Shown here one piece after another: positions 28,615-38,200 of a stretch of 64,000 nucleotides of DNA. A program made the position numbers and the translations under genes. Every line of letters begins with the position of its first letter. Within the stretch, counting starts at the first letter, position 1. This DNA is from Saprospiraceae bacterium (GTDB taxonomy: Bacteria; Bacteroidota; Bacteroidia; Chitinophagales; Saprospiraceae), in assembly GCA_020630775.1 (NCBI GenBank), contig JAHDIN010000007.1, positions 1-64,000 on the forward strand. The letters are read 5' to 3'. The notes beneath the pieces were generated by a model. That model did no database searches. It was given only the letters and a program-made list of their open reading frames with translations, and was not told the DNA's origin.

Positions 28615-31600
28615 TTCAGATCTTTTTCGAGAACGACTACATTAATCAAATTATACTTTCCTGTCCTTGCAAAGATCTCTTGACTTGCCGCTTTATCAAT
28701 TTTGTTTCCATCAATTAATTTTGGCGTATCTCCAGATTTTGATAGTTTAATTGATCTTGTACTCCCCTTTTCAAACACGACAGGGACTTGGCAAATAGTA
28801 AAGAACAAGGATCCTGCATTAATTTTTAATTCTTGCAAAGCACCTTTGACATCATAATATTTTACTGTATGTGATTTGGTAGAAAACTCGGATTGTCGCA
28901 GCAGGTCAGGTTTAAAATGAATTTCACCATTACTTATTTGAAGTCCTAATTCGCCAAACCTACTCAGTACATCTTCTTTAACTTGTCCAGTCATTCCTGG
29001 TTGTTGGGCACCTCTGCCTCCCGGTGTATGAGAATAAGGATCCGTTGGAAAAGCACCATATAAGGTTGGTGGCTTATGCACACCTATCCCCGCATTGATT
29101 TCGTAATAATGCTCTAATAATCGACCAATACTTTCTGGAGAAGCGGCTTCAGATATAGCTTTAAGACAACATTCTTGAACCGCTAAAAGTAATTTGGAAA
29201 CCATATGCCAATAAATTGATCCAAGACCTTCATAGCCAAAGAATGTTCCTGATCGACCAGTGAACTTCTTATGCTCAAACATATTTTCGAAAGTTTGGAA
29301 TATTTGATTCTTATCAGCTTGCACGAGTTCCGCATATTGAGATGGTAAGTCTTCAAGTGCTGCTTCCAAATCATTGGCATTCTTAAAATCACCATTAAAG
29401 TGATAGCCTCCAGATACATTCTTTTCTACGATATCTAAGTTGCCCTCTGCAATCAATTTACTAAGTAGCGCTGAAGACGTCACCGCAGACGGAGGAATAT
29501 TATTTTTTTCTAAAAAGCCTGGTAAGTTCTTATTGGGATAAAGGATGTAACTATATTGATCATCCCTAAATAAAGCGCTTGCTTTCATAGCATCCAGCAA
29601 TTCTAGGGTCTCAACGGTAGAAAGCATTCCTGAACTCAATACCGCGACTTGACCTTCTAACATCTCATCTAGATACTGTACAGCAATTCCAGAATCACTT
29701 GGTGAGATTAAATTATATGCATGATATAGATTATCAGATCGCTTATTGGCTTTTATCGTATGTTCAATACTTGCTTGAGCGTGCTTTAAAAAACTCAAGA
29801 TCGTTTGCATTTCTAAGTATTCTTTATCACCAGAAAATGATTGACGATATATGTTTAATCGATACTGACTTGCTGCTTGACCAACGCTATCAGTAAACGA
29901 CTTTCTATCTCCATCACTAATATTACCTTCAATTAATCCACTATAATCCAGATAAGCACTATTTAAACTTTGAAACAGATCATACAATTCTTTTGAAATG
30001 GCCACTTGAGAAGAGCTTGCATCCTTAAATAAATCTTCAAAGAAGTTTAAAAATCTACGTATATAATATACCGTTACCATCGAGACACCATTCCCTACAA
30101 GCGCATTGTTTGCATCATTCCACTCTGGCCTCTGTGTATTTAACCAAATACCAGCCTCAGGTACAAGATTAGACAACTTACTCAAAAGAGTTGCCAATAT
30201 CTTCTCCACGAAATTAACACGGTGCATATGGCCATCTTTATCTTTTAATAAAGCGCCATCAGCACCTTCTGTTTCCATGCGACTTCTGATCTCTTTATCT
30301 AAGTCAAAATCAAACTCAATGGTATCTTTTGAATTTTTATAAATGTCATCATAAGATTTAATCACATAAGGCACATTCGCGTAAACGAAAATATCTTTAT
30401 TGAAATATTCTTTTAATGTTTGACTATCGAATTTATTGGACACCTCTAAAAGCTTCAAAAGATAAATAATCTGATGATCTCCCCAATATCCAATGTATGC
30501 CCACGGATTGTCATGTTCAATCACTTCCCAATCAAAGCCATCCTTCATTACCCTGTATGGATTGTAGCCTTCAAAAGTCGTCGCGTTTAAAAACTTATGA
30601 ATCATGGCATTTACAAACTCGGGATAGGCATATGATAATGCTTCCCAATTTTGAAAGATATCTCGCCAATTACCTTGATAATCATAAATTATAGAACCAT
30701 CCAATTCATCTTGGCAATTGATATCAAATCTATTCCATGGTCGACTTGGATCACCGTGACGACGGCTGAAAGTTAACGGCATATATTCTGAGCAAAGTCG
30801 TATAAAATCTGGATCAGAACTCTTTTCGACGAGTACTTTTAATTCAGAAAGAGTAAACGATGATCCTAGCGTTTGTAAATCGGACGCATGCGCTAAAGCT
30901 ACCTTAGGATTCGCCTTTTCTAAATACAGTTTAAAATCATTATAGTCGATATTATAGTTGTGTGGAAATATGCCACCACGCATAATATTGAACATTGTAT
31001 TGGAGAAATGCCTTGCATCTCTCCTTTGATCATTTGTATGCTGAAGACCATCAGACGCAGCAACCAATTCGATTAACTTTTGAGTACCCAATTCAATGTC
31101 CTCTGATATCAAGGTAAACAAATCATGATCCTTCTTTAGCAAGTCGATAAGCTCAATTACTGAAGCATGATTCTTATTGACATCAGAGACTAAATGCCAT
31201 TGCTTACTATCATTAGCATTCAATTGTAATTTATGGTTCAGGAAATAAGCGCCCTTTTCTGCTTTTACATCTGATTCTTGATTTACCAAAGCAGTTTGTC
31301 TAAAAGTGTTTAATTGTTGTGAAGAGACTAAATACTTAGGATTTTCTAACCCAAAGCTCCATGCTATATTGGCTTTAAGTGATTCCGCTGGTTCCGCTCG
31401 ATCTACTATGGTAGCACTCAATGCATAAATACCCATACCCACATCTGCAACCAACTCATTTCTCTTGTACGCGTCTACCAGATTACTTGAACTATTTTGT
31501 AGAGCCGCACCTACCTTAGCTGGGATGATATTTTGAATACCATCTAAAATATTTATATCCACCTTTGATGCGCTGTTATTGATCAAAGTAGAAGTTCTCA

Positions 31601-32162
31601 CAAAACCGTATTTGTTTGAAGAGCTCCATCGATATCTAAACGTCAGGTTTAAATCATGATTTACTTCCTCGAAGATGACCTTATTCCCATACCAGTTTTT
31701 ATACACGTGTCTGCTTATGTTGAAAGCCCCCATTTGTGTATTGGATAATGGCTCCCATAAAACTGTCTTTCCATTATTACTGACATGCATAATTGTTTTT
31801 GCACCAGTAATTTCTGCTAGTTCCGTTATTTTATCATCTGTATAATAAGGAAACAATGCTATTTCCGAATTTCTTCTTCCTGCTGATAATCCGCCATTAC
31901 TTGAAATAAACATCCAATGGTTAGCACCACTGACAATACTCATAAAGAATGGACGCATCTGGTCACAATTCGAAATTTTAAAGAATTGTTCGTCATTGAT
32001 ATCCACACTCTCTAATTGAACATCTTTCGGAATTCCATTGGTTAATTTATCTGCTGCTAGGACAGTCATCTCGATAATATTTAAAAGTTTTAATACATAA
32101 GATTCTATAAAATAATCCGAACTATGATTTAGAAAATCTATTACGATCCTAAATTGCTGCAA
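28611..32162 (-). CDS. GH149-like beta-1,3-glucan phosphorylase
   Basis: This 1183-residue cytoplasmic protein lacks a signal peptide. It has the beta-sandwich plus alpha/alpha-barrel layout of GH94-related phosphorylases. The likely general acid is Asp683 in RPEWNDANNALVGNG, and a phosphate-binding loop is near 1043-1065 (SHTPGGRGAQQPGMTGQ, then VKEDVLSRFGELGL). Length and this loop suit GH149 (beta-1,3-oligoglucan phosphorylases, about 1100-1200 residues) better than GH94 or GH161. It would split beta-1,3-glucans with phosphate to glucose-1-phosphate. The family assignment is from recalled motifs, so it needs a profile search. An alternative start is ATG at 32069 (residue 32). It overlaps the GH17 gene by 4 bases. 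Confidence 0.72.
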   Translation of the reverse strand: MQQFRIVIDFLNHSSDYFIESYVLKLLNIIEMTVLAADKLTNGIPKDVQLESVDINDEQFFKISNCDQMRPFFMSIVSGANHWMFISSNGGLSAGRRNSEIALFPYYTDDKITELAEITGAKTIMHVSNNGKTVLWEPLSNTQMGAFNISRHVYKNWYGNKVIFEEVNHDLNLTFRYRWSSSNKYGFVRTSTLINNSASKVDINILDGIQNIIPAKVGAALQNSSSNLVDAYKRNELVADVGMGIYALSATIVDRAEPAESLKANIAWSFGLENPKYLVSSQQLNTFRQTALVNQESDVKAEKGAYFLNHKLQLNANDSKQWHLVSDVNKNHASVIELIDLLKKDHDLFTLISEDIELGTQKLIELVAASDGLQHTNDQRRDARHFSNTMFNIMRGGIFPHNYNIDYNDFKLYLEKANPKVALAHASDLQTLGSSFTLSELKVLVEKSSDPDFIRLCSEYMPLTFSRRHGDPSRPWNRFDINCQDELDGSIIYDYQGNWRDIFQNWEALSYAYPEFVNAMIHKFLNATTFEGYNPYRVMKDGFDWEVIEHDNPWAYIGYWGDHQIIYLLKLLEVSNKFDSQTLKEYFNKDIFVYANVPYVIKSYDDIYKNSKDTIEFDFDLDKEIRSRMETEGADGALLKDKDGHMHRVNFVEKILATLLSKLSNLVPEAGIWLNTQRPEWNDANNALVGNGVSMVTVYYIRRFLNFFEDLFKDASSSQVAISKELYDLFQSLNSAYLDYSGLIEGNISDGDRKSFTDSVGQAASQYRLNIYRQSFSGDKEYLEMQTILSFLKHAQASIEHTIKANKRSDNLYHAYNLISPSDSGIAVQYLDEMLEGQVAVLSSGMLSTVETLELLDAMKASALFRDDQYSYILYPNKNLPGFLEKNNIPPSAVTSSALLSKLIAEGNLDIVEKNVSGGYHFNGDFKNANDLEAALEDLPSQYAELVQADKNQIFQTFENMFEHKKFTGRSGTFFGYEGLGSIYWHMVSKLLLAVQECCLKAISEAASPESIGRLLEHYYEINAGIGVHKPPTLYGAFPTDPYSHTPGGRGAQQPGMTGQVKEDVLSRFGELGLQISNGEIHFKPDLLRQSEFSTKSHTVKYYDVKGALQELKINAGSLFFTICQVPVVFEKGSTRSIKLSKSGDTPKLIDGNKIDKAASQEIFARTGKYNLINVVVLEKDLK

Positions 32163-32173
32163 ATCAGAAGCTT

Positions 32174-32240
32174 CGCCAACTTAAATTCTCTGACCATAAC
32201 TGTGCTATGCTTTTCGAATTTAAGTCGCTGATTTATGGCG
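32174..32240. repeat. Nested hairpin upstream of the GH149-like gene
   Basis: CTTAAATTC (32180-32188) pairs perfectly with GAATTTAAG (32216-32224); outside it CGCCA (32174-32178) faces TGGCG (32236-32240), and inside lies CATA/TATG. On the minus strand it lies in the leader of the GH149-like/GH17 pair or marks the end of the clan-A glycosidase transcript. There is no T-run, so it is not a classical terminator. Confidence 0.5.
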
Positions 32241-32355
32241 CTTTAAGATCTCATGACGAAATTCTAAGGCATAGTTCGGGTTAATGGAAGCTTAGAAAAC
32301 TCACGAAAATATTTAAAATTAAGCTTATTGGAAGCGTAATTATTGACAAAATATT

Positions 32356-33639
32356 TTATTTATCTATTCGAATCTCATTGAATCTTTGGCCCAAGGCTTC
32401 AATAGATATATTTGGAGAATAAGGATCAATTGCATGTATGGCTTTCAAAGTGAAATAGGCTTTTCTTGGCTTTAAACTATACAAGCCATCTGCATCAGTT
32501 GGCCCTTTAATACAAATCCCAAACCACTCCTCATTCATATTGTTTTGTCCTTCTACATAATCATGATAATATCCGCCATTGGACCAAGACGCATTGTTGT
32601 CCTGAACATCAGCACGCTTTCTATTATCAAAATCATACTTCCACCAGCCATCACTAAATTGAAATGTACAACCACCGATTACATTCTGAGCATTTCTCAA
32701 ACCACTTACATTTGAGTAGATTTCTTGCCAATTAGACTTTAAAAACTCCGCCTGTGCCACTTGGTCTTCTTTCTGCAATATGGCATCATATGCATCTGCG
32801 CCAAATTCTGTAAACAGCACGGGCTTTCCATAGACCCTTTTTACCTCATCAAAAAGATTACCAAAGGATAGACCTCTATATACATTTGTACCGAAGACAT
32901 CAACATCTTGGCACTCCTCATTTATAATGTCCAAAAAGAGCAGATCTCCATTACAAATAGCAACAGGATGATTGGGATCTAGCGCATGTATATTTTGTGC
33001 CGCTTTATTCATCAAGCGATACATAGGCCTTGCCCTGCTTTCAGCTATAACTTTATCTAATTCAGGCCCCTTAGGAATATTTTCTGTTTCAGCACCAGAC
33101 CAAAATAGACCATAGTTATTTTCATTCCCCAATAAGTACATGAGTAATCCAGGTGTATCTTTATACACATTCACTATCGAATCTATCTCAGATAAAAGTA
33201 TTTGCCCTACCCTTGCATCAGAATATATCGTTGGCTCAACCCATTCATTATCTATCGTTAAACCATAGCGACCAAAAGCGTGATTAATGATGGTATAGAC
33301 CCCGTACTGCTCATAGATGTAACGTATCCATTTAGGCGGCATACCTGTGTAAATTCTGAGGGTATTAACCCTCATATCTTGCAAAAGTTTGAGTTCACGA
33401 TCCAAACCTTTCTTAATAAGTGCATCTGGCATTTCCCAAAACCTTGCATCTACGGCATTCTTACCAATAGGGATATAGTCCCAATTCATTCCATTAATAA
33501 TAAAAGGTTCATCATCTACAAGTAAGATTTGACCAGTATCACTTTGATCCAGCTTAATAGTGCTGCCTTTTTGTACACACTGAACCAAAATCAGTAGACA
33601 CAATAACGAGATTAATATAAAAACGAACCTATGCATCAT
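32356..33639 (-). CDS. Clan GH-A glycoside hydrolase (GH2/GH5-like TIM barrel)
   Basis: This 427-residue exported protein has an N-terminal hydrophobic segment ending in Cys21 (LILVQC), which could be a lipidation site although the -1 Gln is unusual. The barrel shows the clan A pair: acid/base Glu173 in YLLGNENNYG and nucleophile Glu278 in PVLFTEFGADAYDA. The opening INGMNWDYIPIG is like GH2 catalytic domains and GH5-type glucanases. The exact family could not be decided. Its place upstream of GH149-like and GH17 genes on the same strand points to beta-glucan breakdown. Confidence 0.72.
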   Translation of the reverse strand: MMHRFVFILISLLCLLILVQCVQKGSTIKLDQSDTGQILLVDDEPFIINGMNWDYIPIGKNAVDARFWEMPDALIKKGLDRELKLLQDMRVNTLRIYTGMPPKWIRYIYEQYGVYTIINHAFGRYGLTIDNEWVEPTIYSDARVGQILLSEIDSIVNVYKDTPGLLMYLLGNENNYGLFWSGAETENIPKGPELDKVIAESRARPMYRLMNKAAQNIHALDPNHPVAICNGDLLFLDIINEECQDVDVFGTNVYRGLSFGNLFDEVKRVYGKPVLFTEFGADAYDAILQKEDQVAQAEFLKSNWQEIYSNVSGLRNAQNVIGGCTFQFSDGWWKYDFDNRKRADVQDNNASWSNGGYYHDYVEGQNNMNEEWFGICIKGPTDADGLYSLKPRKAYFTLKAIHAIDPYSPNISIEALGQRFNEIRIDK

Positions 33640-33647
33640 TATAATCG

Positions 33648-33655
33648 CAAATCTA
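33648..33655 (-). promoter_or_regulatory. -7 promoter box (TAGATTTG) with almost no leader
   Basis: TAGATTTG on the minus strand fits TAnnTTTG, with its last base 8 bases before the ATG of the clan-A glycosidase. Transcription would start only a few bases before the start codon, so the mRNA may be nearly leaderless. Confidence 0.4.
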
Positions 33656-33671
33656 ATATTTACTCTTTGTA

Positions 33672-33768
33672 TTTTGGGTTAGAGGATTGGAAATTGGAGA
33701 TTGGAAATTAGAACTGATCTAAGCTTAGACTTAGACTTAGACTTAGACTTAATCTTAGACTTAACTCA
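33672..33768. repeat. GGAAATTGGAGATT and TTAGAC tandem repeats
   Basis: GATTGGAAATTGGAGATTGG is followed by about seven TTAGAC hexamers (33724-33766, one altered to TTAATC). The run ends 9 bases before the ATG of the SRPBCC gene, so the repeat forms most of its leader. Confidence 0.7.
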
Positions 33769-33776
33769 ATGCTACT

Positions 33777-34256
33777 ATGAAAGTCTTGAATATCCATGAA
33801 AGAACTATTCCCGCACCATTATCTGATGTTCAAACAATACTATCAAGTCTCGCAACAAAAAACGACCGAGCCTGGCCTACCAAACATTGGCCACCTATGC
33901 AATTCAAGAATGGTTTAGCTTTGGGAAATGATGGTAGACATGGGCCTATCGTTTATAGAATCATAGAACATGATCCAAACAGTAAAATTGTATTTCAGTT
34001 TCAAAAACCAAGAGGGTTTCATGGAGTGCATCAGTTTGACTTTTACCAGTTGAATGCCTCCGAAACCTACCTCAAACATACTATAGATATTAACACCTCA
34101 TTTATAGGCACTATTCAATGGCTCGTTGCTATTAGATGGTTGCATGACGCGTTAATTGAAGATGCGTTTGATAAAATCCACAATCACTTTATTGATCCTC
34201 CTAGAAGAACGCCATGGACATTTTGGGTAAAGTGCTTAAGGAAAATATTGGGTTGA
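33777..34256 (+). CDS. SRPBCC-superfamily protein
   Basis: This 159-residue soluble protein has the START/SRPBCC layout: MKVLNIHERTIPAPLSDVQ at the start, a central HGPIVYRIIEHDPNSKIVFQF strand pair, and a long C-terminal helix (WLHDALIEDAFDKIHNHF). Such proteins bind hydrophobic ligands; the ligand here is unknown. The leader is a hexamer repeat, so expression might vary with repeat number (inference). Confidence 0.7.
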   Translation: MKVLNIHERTIPAPLSDVQTILSSLATKNDRAWPTKHWPPMQFKNGLALGNDGRHGPIVYRIIEHDPNSKIVFQFQKPRGFHGVHQFDFYQLNASETYLKHTIDINTSFIGTIQWLVAIRWLHDALIEDAFDKIHNHFIDPPRRTPWTFWVKCLRKILG

Positions 34257-34317
34257 TACTATACTGACATAAGTGTAATTTAAAATCGTATCTTGATATC
34301 TTCAAACCTATCAGATC

Positions 34318-34686
34318 ATGGATATACTTATAATTTCAATAATTGGTTTCGTTGCTTTCTTACACCTTTATATTTTATGGTTTGAAATGTTTGCTTGGGA
34401 AAAAAGAGGCCCGAAAGTCTTTAGAGGAATAGATAAGGATCTATTTCCTAAAACAAAAGTATTCGCCGCTAACCAAGGACTTTATAATGGCTTTCTTGCT
34501 GCGGGGTTAATTTGGTCGTTATTAATTGATGATGTAGTTTGGCGCCAGAATGTAGCACTTTTCTTTCTAGGCTGTGTTGCAGTAGCTGGTATTTATGGTG
34601 CTTTGACTGCTGAAAAACGGATATTTTTCATCCAAGCTTTGCCAGCGATTATTGGGATTATTTTGTTGGTTTATTTAAGGTTCTAG
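34318..34686 (+). CDS. DUF1304 membrane protein
   Basis: This 122-residue protein has four hydrophobic helices and the DUF1304 marks HLYILWFEMFAWEKRGPKVF and KVFAANQGLYNGFLAAGL. The family is small, inner-membrane and without known function. Its stop codon interlocks with the stop of the convergent HicB-like gene in the tetramer CTAG (34683-34686). Confidence 0.85.
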   Translation: MDILIISIIGFVAFLHLYILWFEMFAWEKRGPKVFRGIDKDLFPKTKVFAANQGLYNGFLAAGLIWSLLIDDVVWRQNVALFFLGCVAVAGIYGALTAEKRIFFIQALPAIIGIILLVYLRF

Positions 34687-35060
34687 ATTAAGACCAATTC
34701 GGTTAACTCCTTACCAATTTCATGTAAACCGTCTATAATACGTTCTACTTGTTTCTTTGAAGGGTTCTTTTTACCATTAACGTATTGAGATAATAATGAT
34801 TCATTCATGCCTATTCTTCTAGCCAGATATTTAGAGTTAATAACTTTATAGAATTCAAAAAACTGTTTAAAGTCAATCTCGAATGAAATTTGTTTTATAG
34901 AAGAAAGTTTTTTGCTCAAATCCTCCTCATATAAATTCACAGCTTCAAGAGCATTTAATCTTAATTCATGAATCGTATCTCCATAAGTAAAAATTGGCAA
35001 TGTCTTTTCATAAGCAGAGTATCCCGTTTTGCTTCTTTCAATTATAAATTTGAATTTCAT
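34683..35060 (-). CDS. hicB: HicB-family antitoxin
   Basis: This 125-residue protein has an N-terminal HicB-type ribonuclease-H-like half (MKFKFIIERSKTGYSAY, TIHELRLNALEAVNLY) and a C-terminal HTH-XRE half (ARRIGMNESLLSQYVNGKKNPS), the standard antitoxin/repressor layout. Normally it neutralises the mRNA-interferase HicA encoded just upstream with a short overlap. Here only a frameshifted HicA remnant is present, yet the ATGA overlap at the junction is kept. The antitoxin frame itself is intact. Confidence 0.82.
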   Translation of the reverse strand: MKFKFIIERSKTGYSAYEKTLPIFTYGDTIHELRLNALEAVNLYEEDLSKKLSSIKQISFEIDFKQFFEFYKVINSKYLARRIGMNESLLSQYVNGKKNPSKKQVERIIDGLHEIGKELTELVLI

Positions 35061-35166
35061 TTACCTGATTTTAGTTTAGCATCTTTCCTTAATTTATTTC
35101 AAGACCTTTTCCTAACTCTCGACTTCCTTGATTCGGAAAGTAAATAATAATTTACTTTTTGTCAAA
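35057..35166 (-). pseudogene. HicA toxin remnant (frameshift and nonsense codon)
   Basis: Reading the minus strand before hicB gives FDKK, a stop, then FPNQGSRELGKGLE followed by IN and a stop (TAA at 35091-35089). Shifting back by one base at 35092 gives LRKDAKLKSGK and a TGA that overlaps the hicB ATG. This matches the usual HicA C-terminus (PNHGSKELGKGL...ILKDA). The N-terminal RNA-binding half with GSH is not readable. One missing base and at least one nonsense codon make a working toxin unlikely. Confidence 0.65.
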
Positions 35167-35255
35167 TTTGTTCCATCATTACAATAGGACAATAGCAAGA
35201 ATAATTGAACTAAACTCTATCATTACAAATCCCCATTTTTACTATCTTGTACGCA

Positions 35256-38200
35256 ATGCAAGAACAGTTTGAAGCCATACTATCCGACTCTAAATTTCAA
35301 AAGAAATTAGCCTTATTGGCTTCTAAACATCAGCTTACAGAAAAAGAAGTAGAGAAACAATCTTCGGAGGCGCTCAAAGAATTATACACCTTCCAGCATC
35401 CTGTAATTCACAGTTTTGGTGTACAACTAGCAGAATACATCGTTGGTAGAGCCTATGAAAAAACCATAGATGTCAATATCTCTGAATTTAAAGCTCTAGC
35501 TAAGCTTATGCGTCGGCATTCTGTTGCCTTTGTTATGACACACAAAACATACATTGATATGTTTGTTTTGGGTATTGCCTTGGCGAGGCATGGACTTAAA
35601 ATCCCTTTCATTTTTGGCGGCATCAATATGGCTTTTGCAGGATTAGGTCAATTAGGTAGACGTGCAGGAGCCATTTTCATAAGAAGGTCTTTTAGAGATG
35701 ATGAAATATATAAGGCTACCTTAAGACACTTTATCTCTTCTTTGGTTGAAAAGAAAGAACATTTCATGTGGGCCATTGAAGGTACAAGAAGTCGAACAGG
35801 AAAGTTGGTGTGGCCTAAAATGGGTATCCTCAAATACATTAGAGAAGCAGAGCAAAATTCAAATTCTGAGGTAAAGTACATTCCTATTTCAATCGTGTAT
35901 GATTTGATTCCAGATGTTGAAGATATGACTAAGGAAGGCAGAGGAAAAGTCAAAACAGCAGAGAGTTTAGGATGGTTTATAAATTATGTTCGAAAGATGG
36001 GTGAAAACCACGGTAAGATTTCTATTCGAATTGGAGATCCCGTAGCGTTTTCTAGCACAGAAAAATCGATTATCCCAGATGACGAAAATAATGACCAACC
36101 TTCTATCTCAAAATTTGCATTCGAACTCGCTCACTCTATTAATGACATTACTCCAGTAACTACTGCAAGTTTGATTTGTACAGCTCTCCTAAGTAAATTC
36201 GCTTTGACAAAAAGAAGTACGGAATCAATCGTCTTGCAATTGATGGATATCATAGAAAGTCAAAAACCAGATGCATTAGTTGACAAGGGTAAAAACTTGG
36301 GTGAATGTATTCAACGGTCGCTCAACATTCTCATTAAGGCGAAAGTGATTCAGTTAGTTGGTGAAGGTGTTACTGCAAAGTATTCAATTGTACCGGAAAA
36401 CTTCTTAAAGGCCACTTATTATGCCAATATGGCTACGCATCATCTTTATTTGAGAGCCTTCATAGAATTGGCTTTAGTAAAGATGATCAATAGTAAATCT
36501 GTGCATCCTGAATTACTCTTTTGGGAAGAGGTAATGCATATCAGAGACTTATTTAAGTTTGAGTTTTTCTATTCCAACAAATCTGAGTTTACGGATCAGA
36601 TAGAACATCAATTAGACCAAATTGATCCTGAATGGAGAGATATTATAAAAAGCAAAAAAAGAGATACTAAGACACTACTTGCTAACCAAACTATTTTTAT
36701 TTCTCAAGTGGTGTTGAAAACATTAATAGAGGCCTATAAAGTGGTTGCGCACTCACTAAAAAGTCTAGAGCCGGGCCGAACTTACAATGAATCGCAATTA
36801 CTGCGGACATGTCTGTTTTACGGAGAAGAACTGCATTGGAAAGGAAAAATCCATCGTATAGAATCCGTCTCAAAACCTTTTATCAAAAATGGCATAAGGC
36901 TAGCCAAAAACAGAAACTTAGTTCCTACAGAAAAAAATGAAAAGAAAAAACTGATCGATGGCTGGCTTGATGAGCTTAATGATCTGACCTTGAGGATGGA
37001 ACATCTTAATGATTTCACAGAAGAGAATGAAATCTATAAAAGCAAGAAAGACACTGCTATAAAACCTATTCCTGGTTCTTACACTAAAGACGTTGTCAAA
37101 ACAATAATTGATGGTGAGGAAGGCGAGCATATTGCTGCATTTTTTGATTTGGACAGAACGCTTATCTCTGGTTTTTCCGCTAAACAATTTGTAAAGGCAA
37201 GATTGCTCAGCGGTAAAATGACACCGAAGGAAATCGCCATGCAATTTAGTGGCGGATTGGTCTATGCAGTAGGTAACAAAAACTTTGCAGGATTAGCCGC
37301 TATAAGTGCTAAGGGAATTGCCGGTATTACCGAAAGCACCCTCATTGAATTAGGCGAAGAAGTCTATCTTAAACATTTAGCAGATTTGGTCTATCCACAA
37401 TCTAGAGCATTGGTTGAAGCGCATATGGCTAAGGGACATACGGTGGCTATTGTATCTGCAGCAACACCCTATCAAGTCAATCCTGTGGCTAGAGACTTAG
37501 GTGTCAAACATATTATGTGCACACAAATGGAAGTCATCGATGGTAAATTTACGGGTCAAGTTGTTGATCCACCGTGCTGGGGCGAAGGCAAAGCTATTGC
37601 TGGATCGACCTTTGCGTCAAAGCATAATATTGATTTAGAGAAAAGCTATTTCTACACAGATAGTTTTGAGGATTTACCTTTAATGGATATTGTGGGTCAT
37701 CCAAGACCTGTTAATCCTGATAAAGAGTTAGCCGCTTACTCTATTGAAAACGATTGGGACATATACAGATTCAATGATAATGGTCGGCCTAATGTCACCA
37801 ATATTTTCAGAACTGGATTAACATTAACATCGGTAGGTCCAGCTATCATTTCTGGTATCACTTCTGGTATTCTAAGTAGAGATTGGAACGAAGGTAAAAA
37901 CTCAATGATGGCGGTAGTTGGAGATTTAGGTACACGATTAGCAGGTATTAAATTGGTTGTGAAGGATGAGGAAAATATGTGGAAGTCCAGACCCGCAGTT
38001 TTCATCTTCAATCACCAAAGTAATGTTGACCTAATGATCTTAGCAAAATTACTGCGTAAGAATGCTGTTGGTATTGCTAAGAAAGAATTGGAATATTCTC
38101 CTCTAGGTCCAGTCTTCAAGGCCGCAGGCATGATCTTCATAGATAGATCAAACAAAGACAAAGCCATCAAGGCTATGGAACCGGCTGTAGAGGCTTTGAA

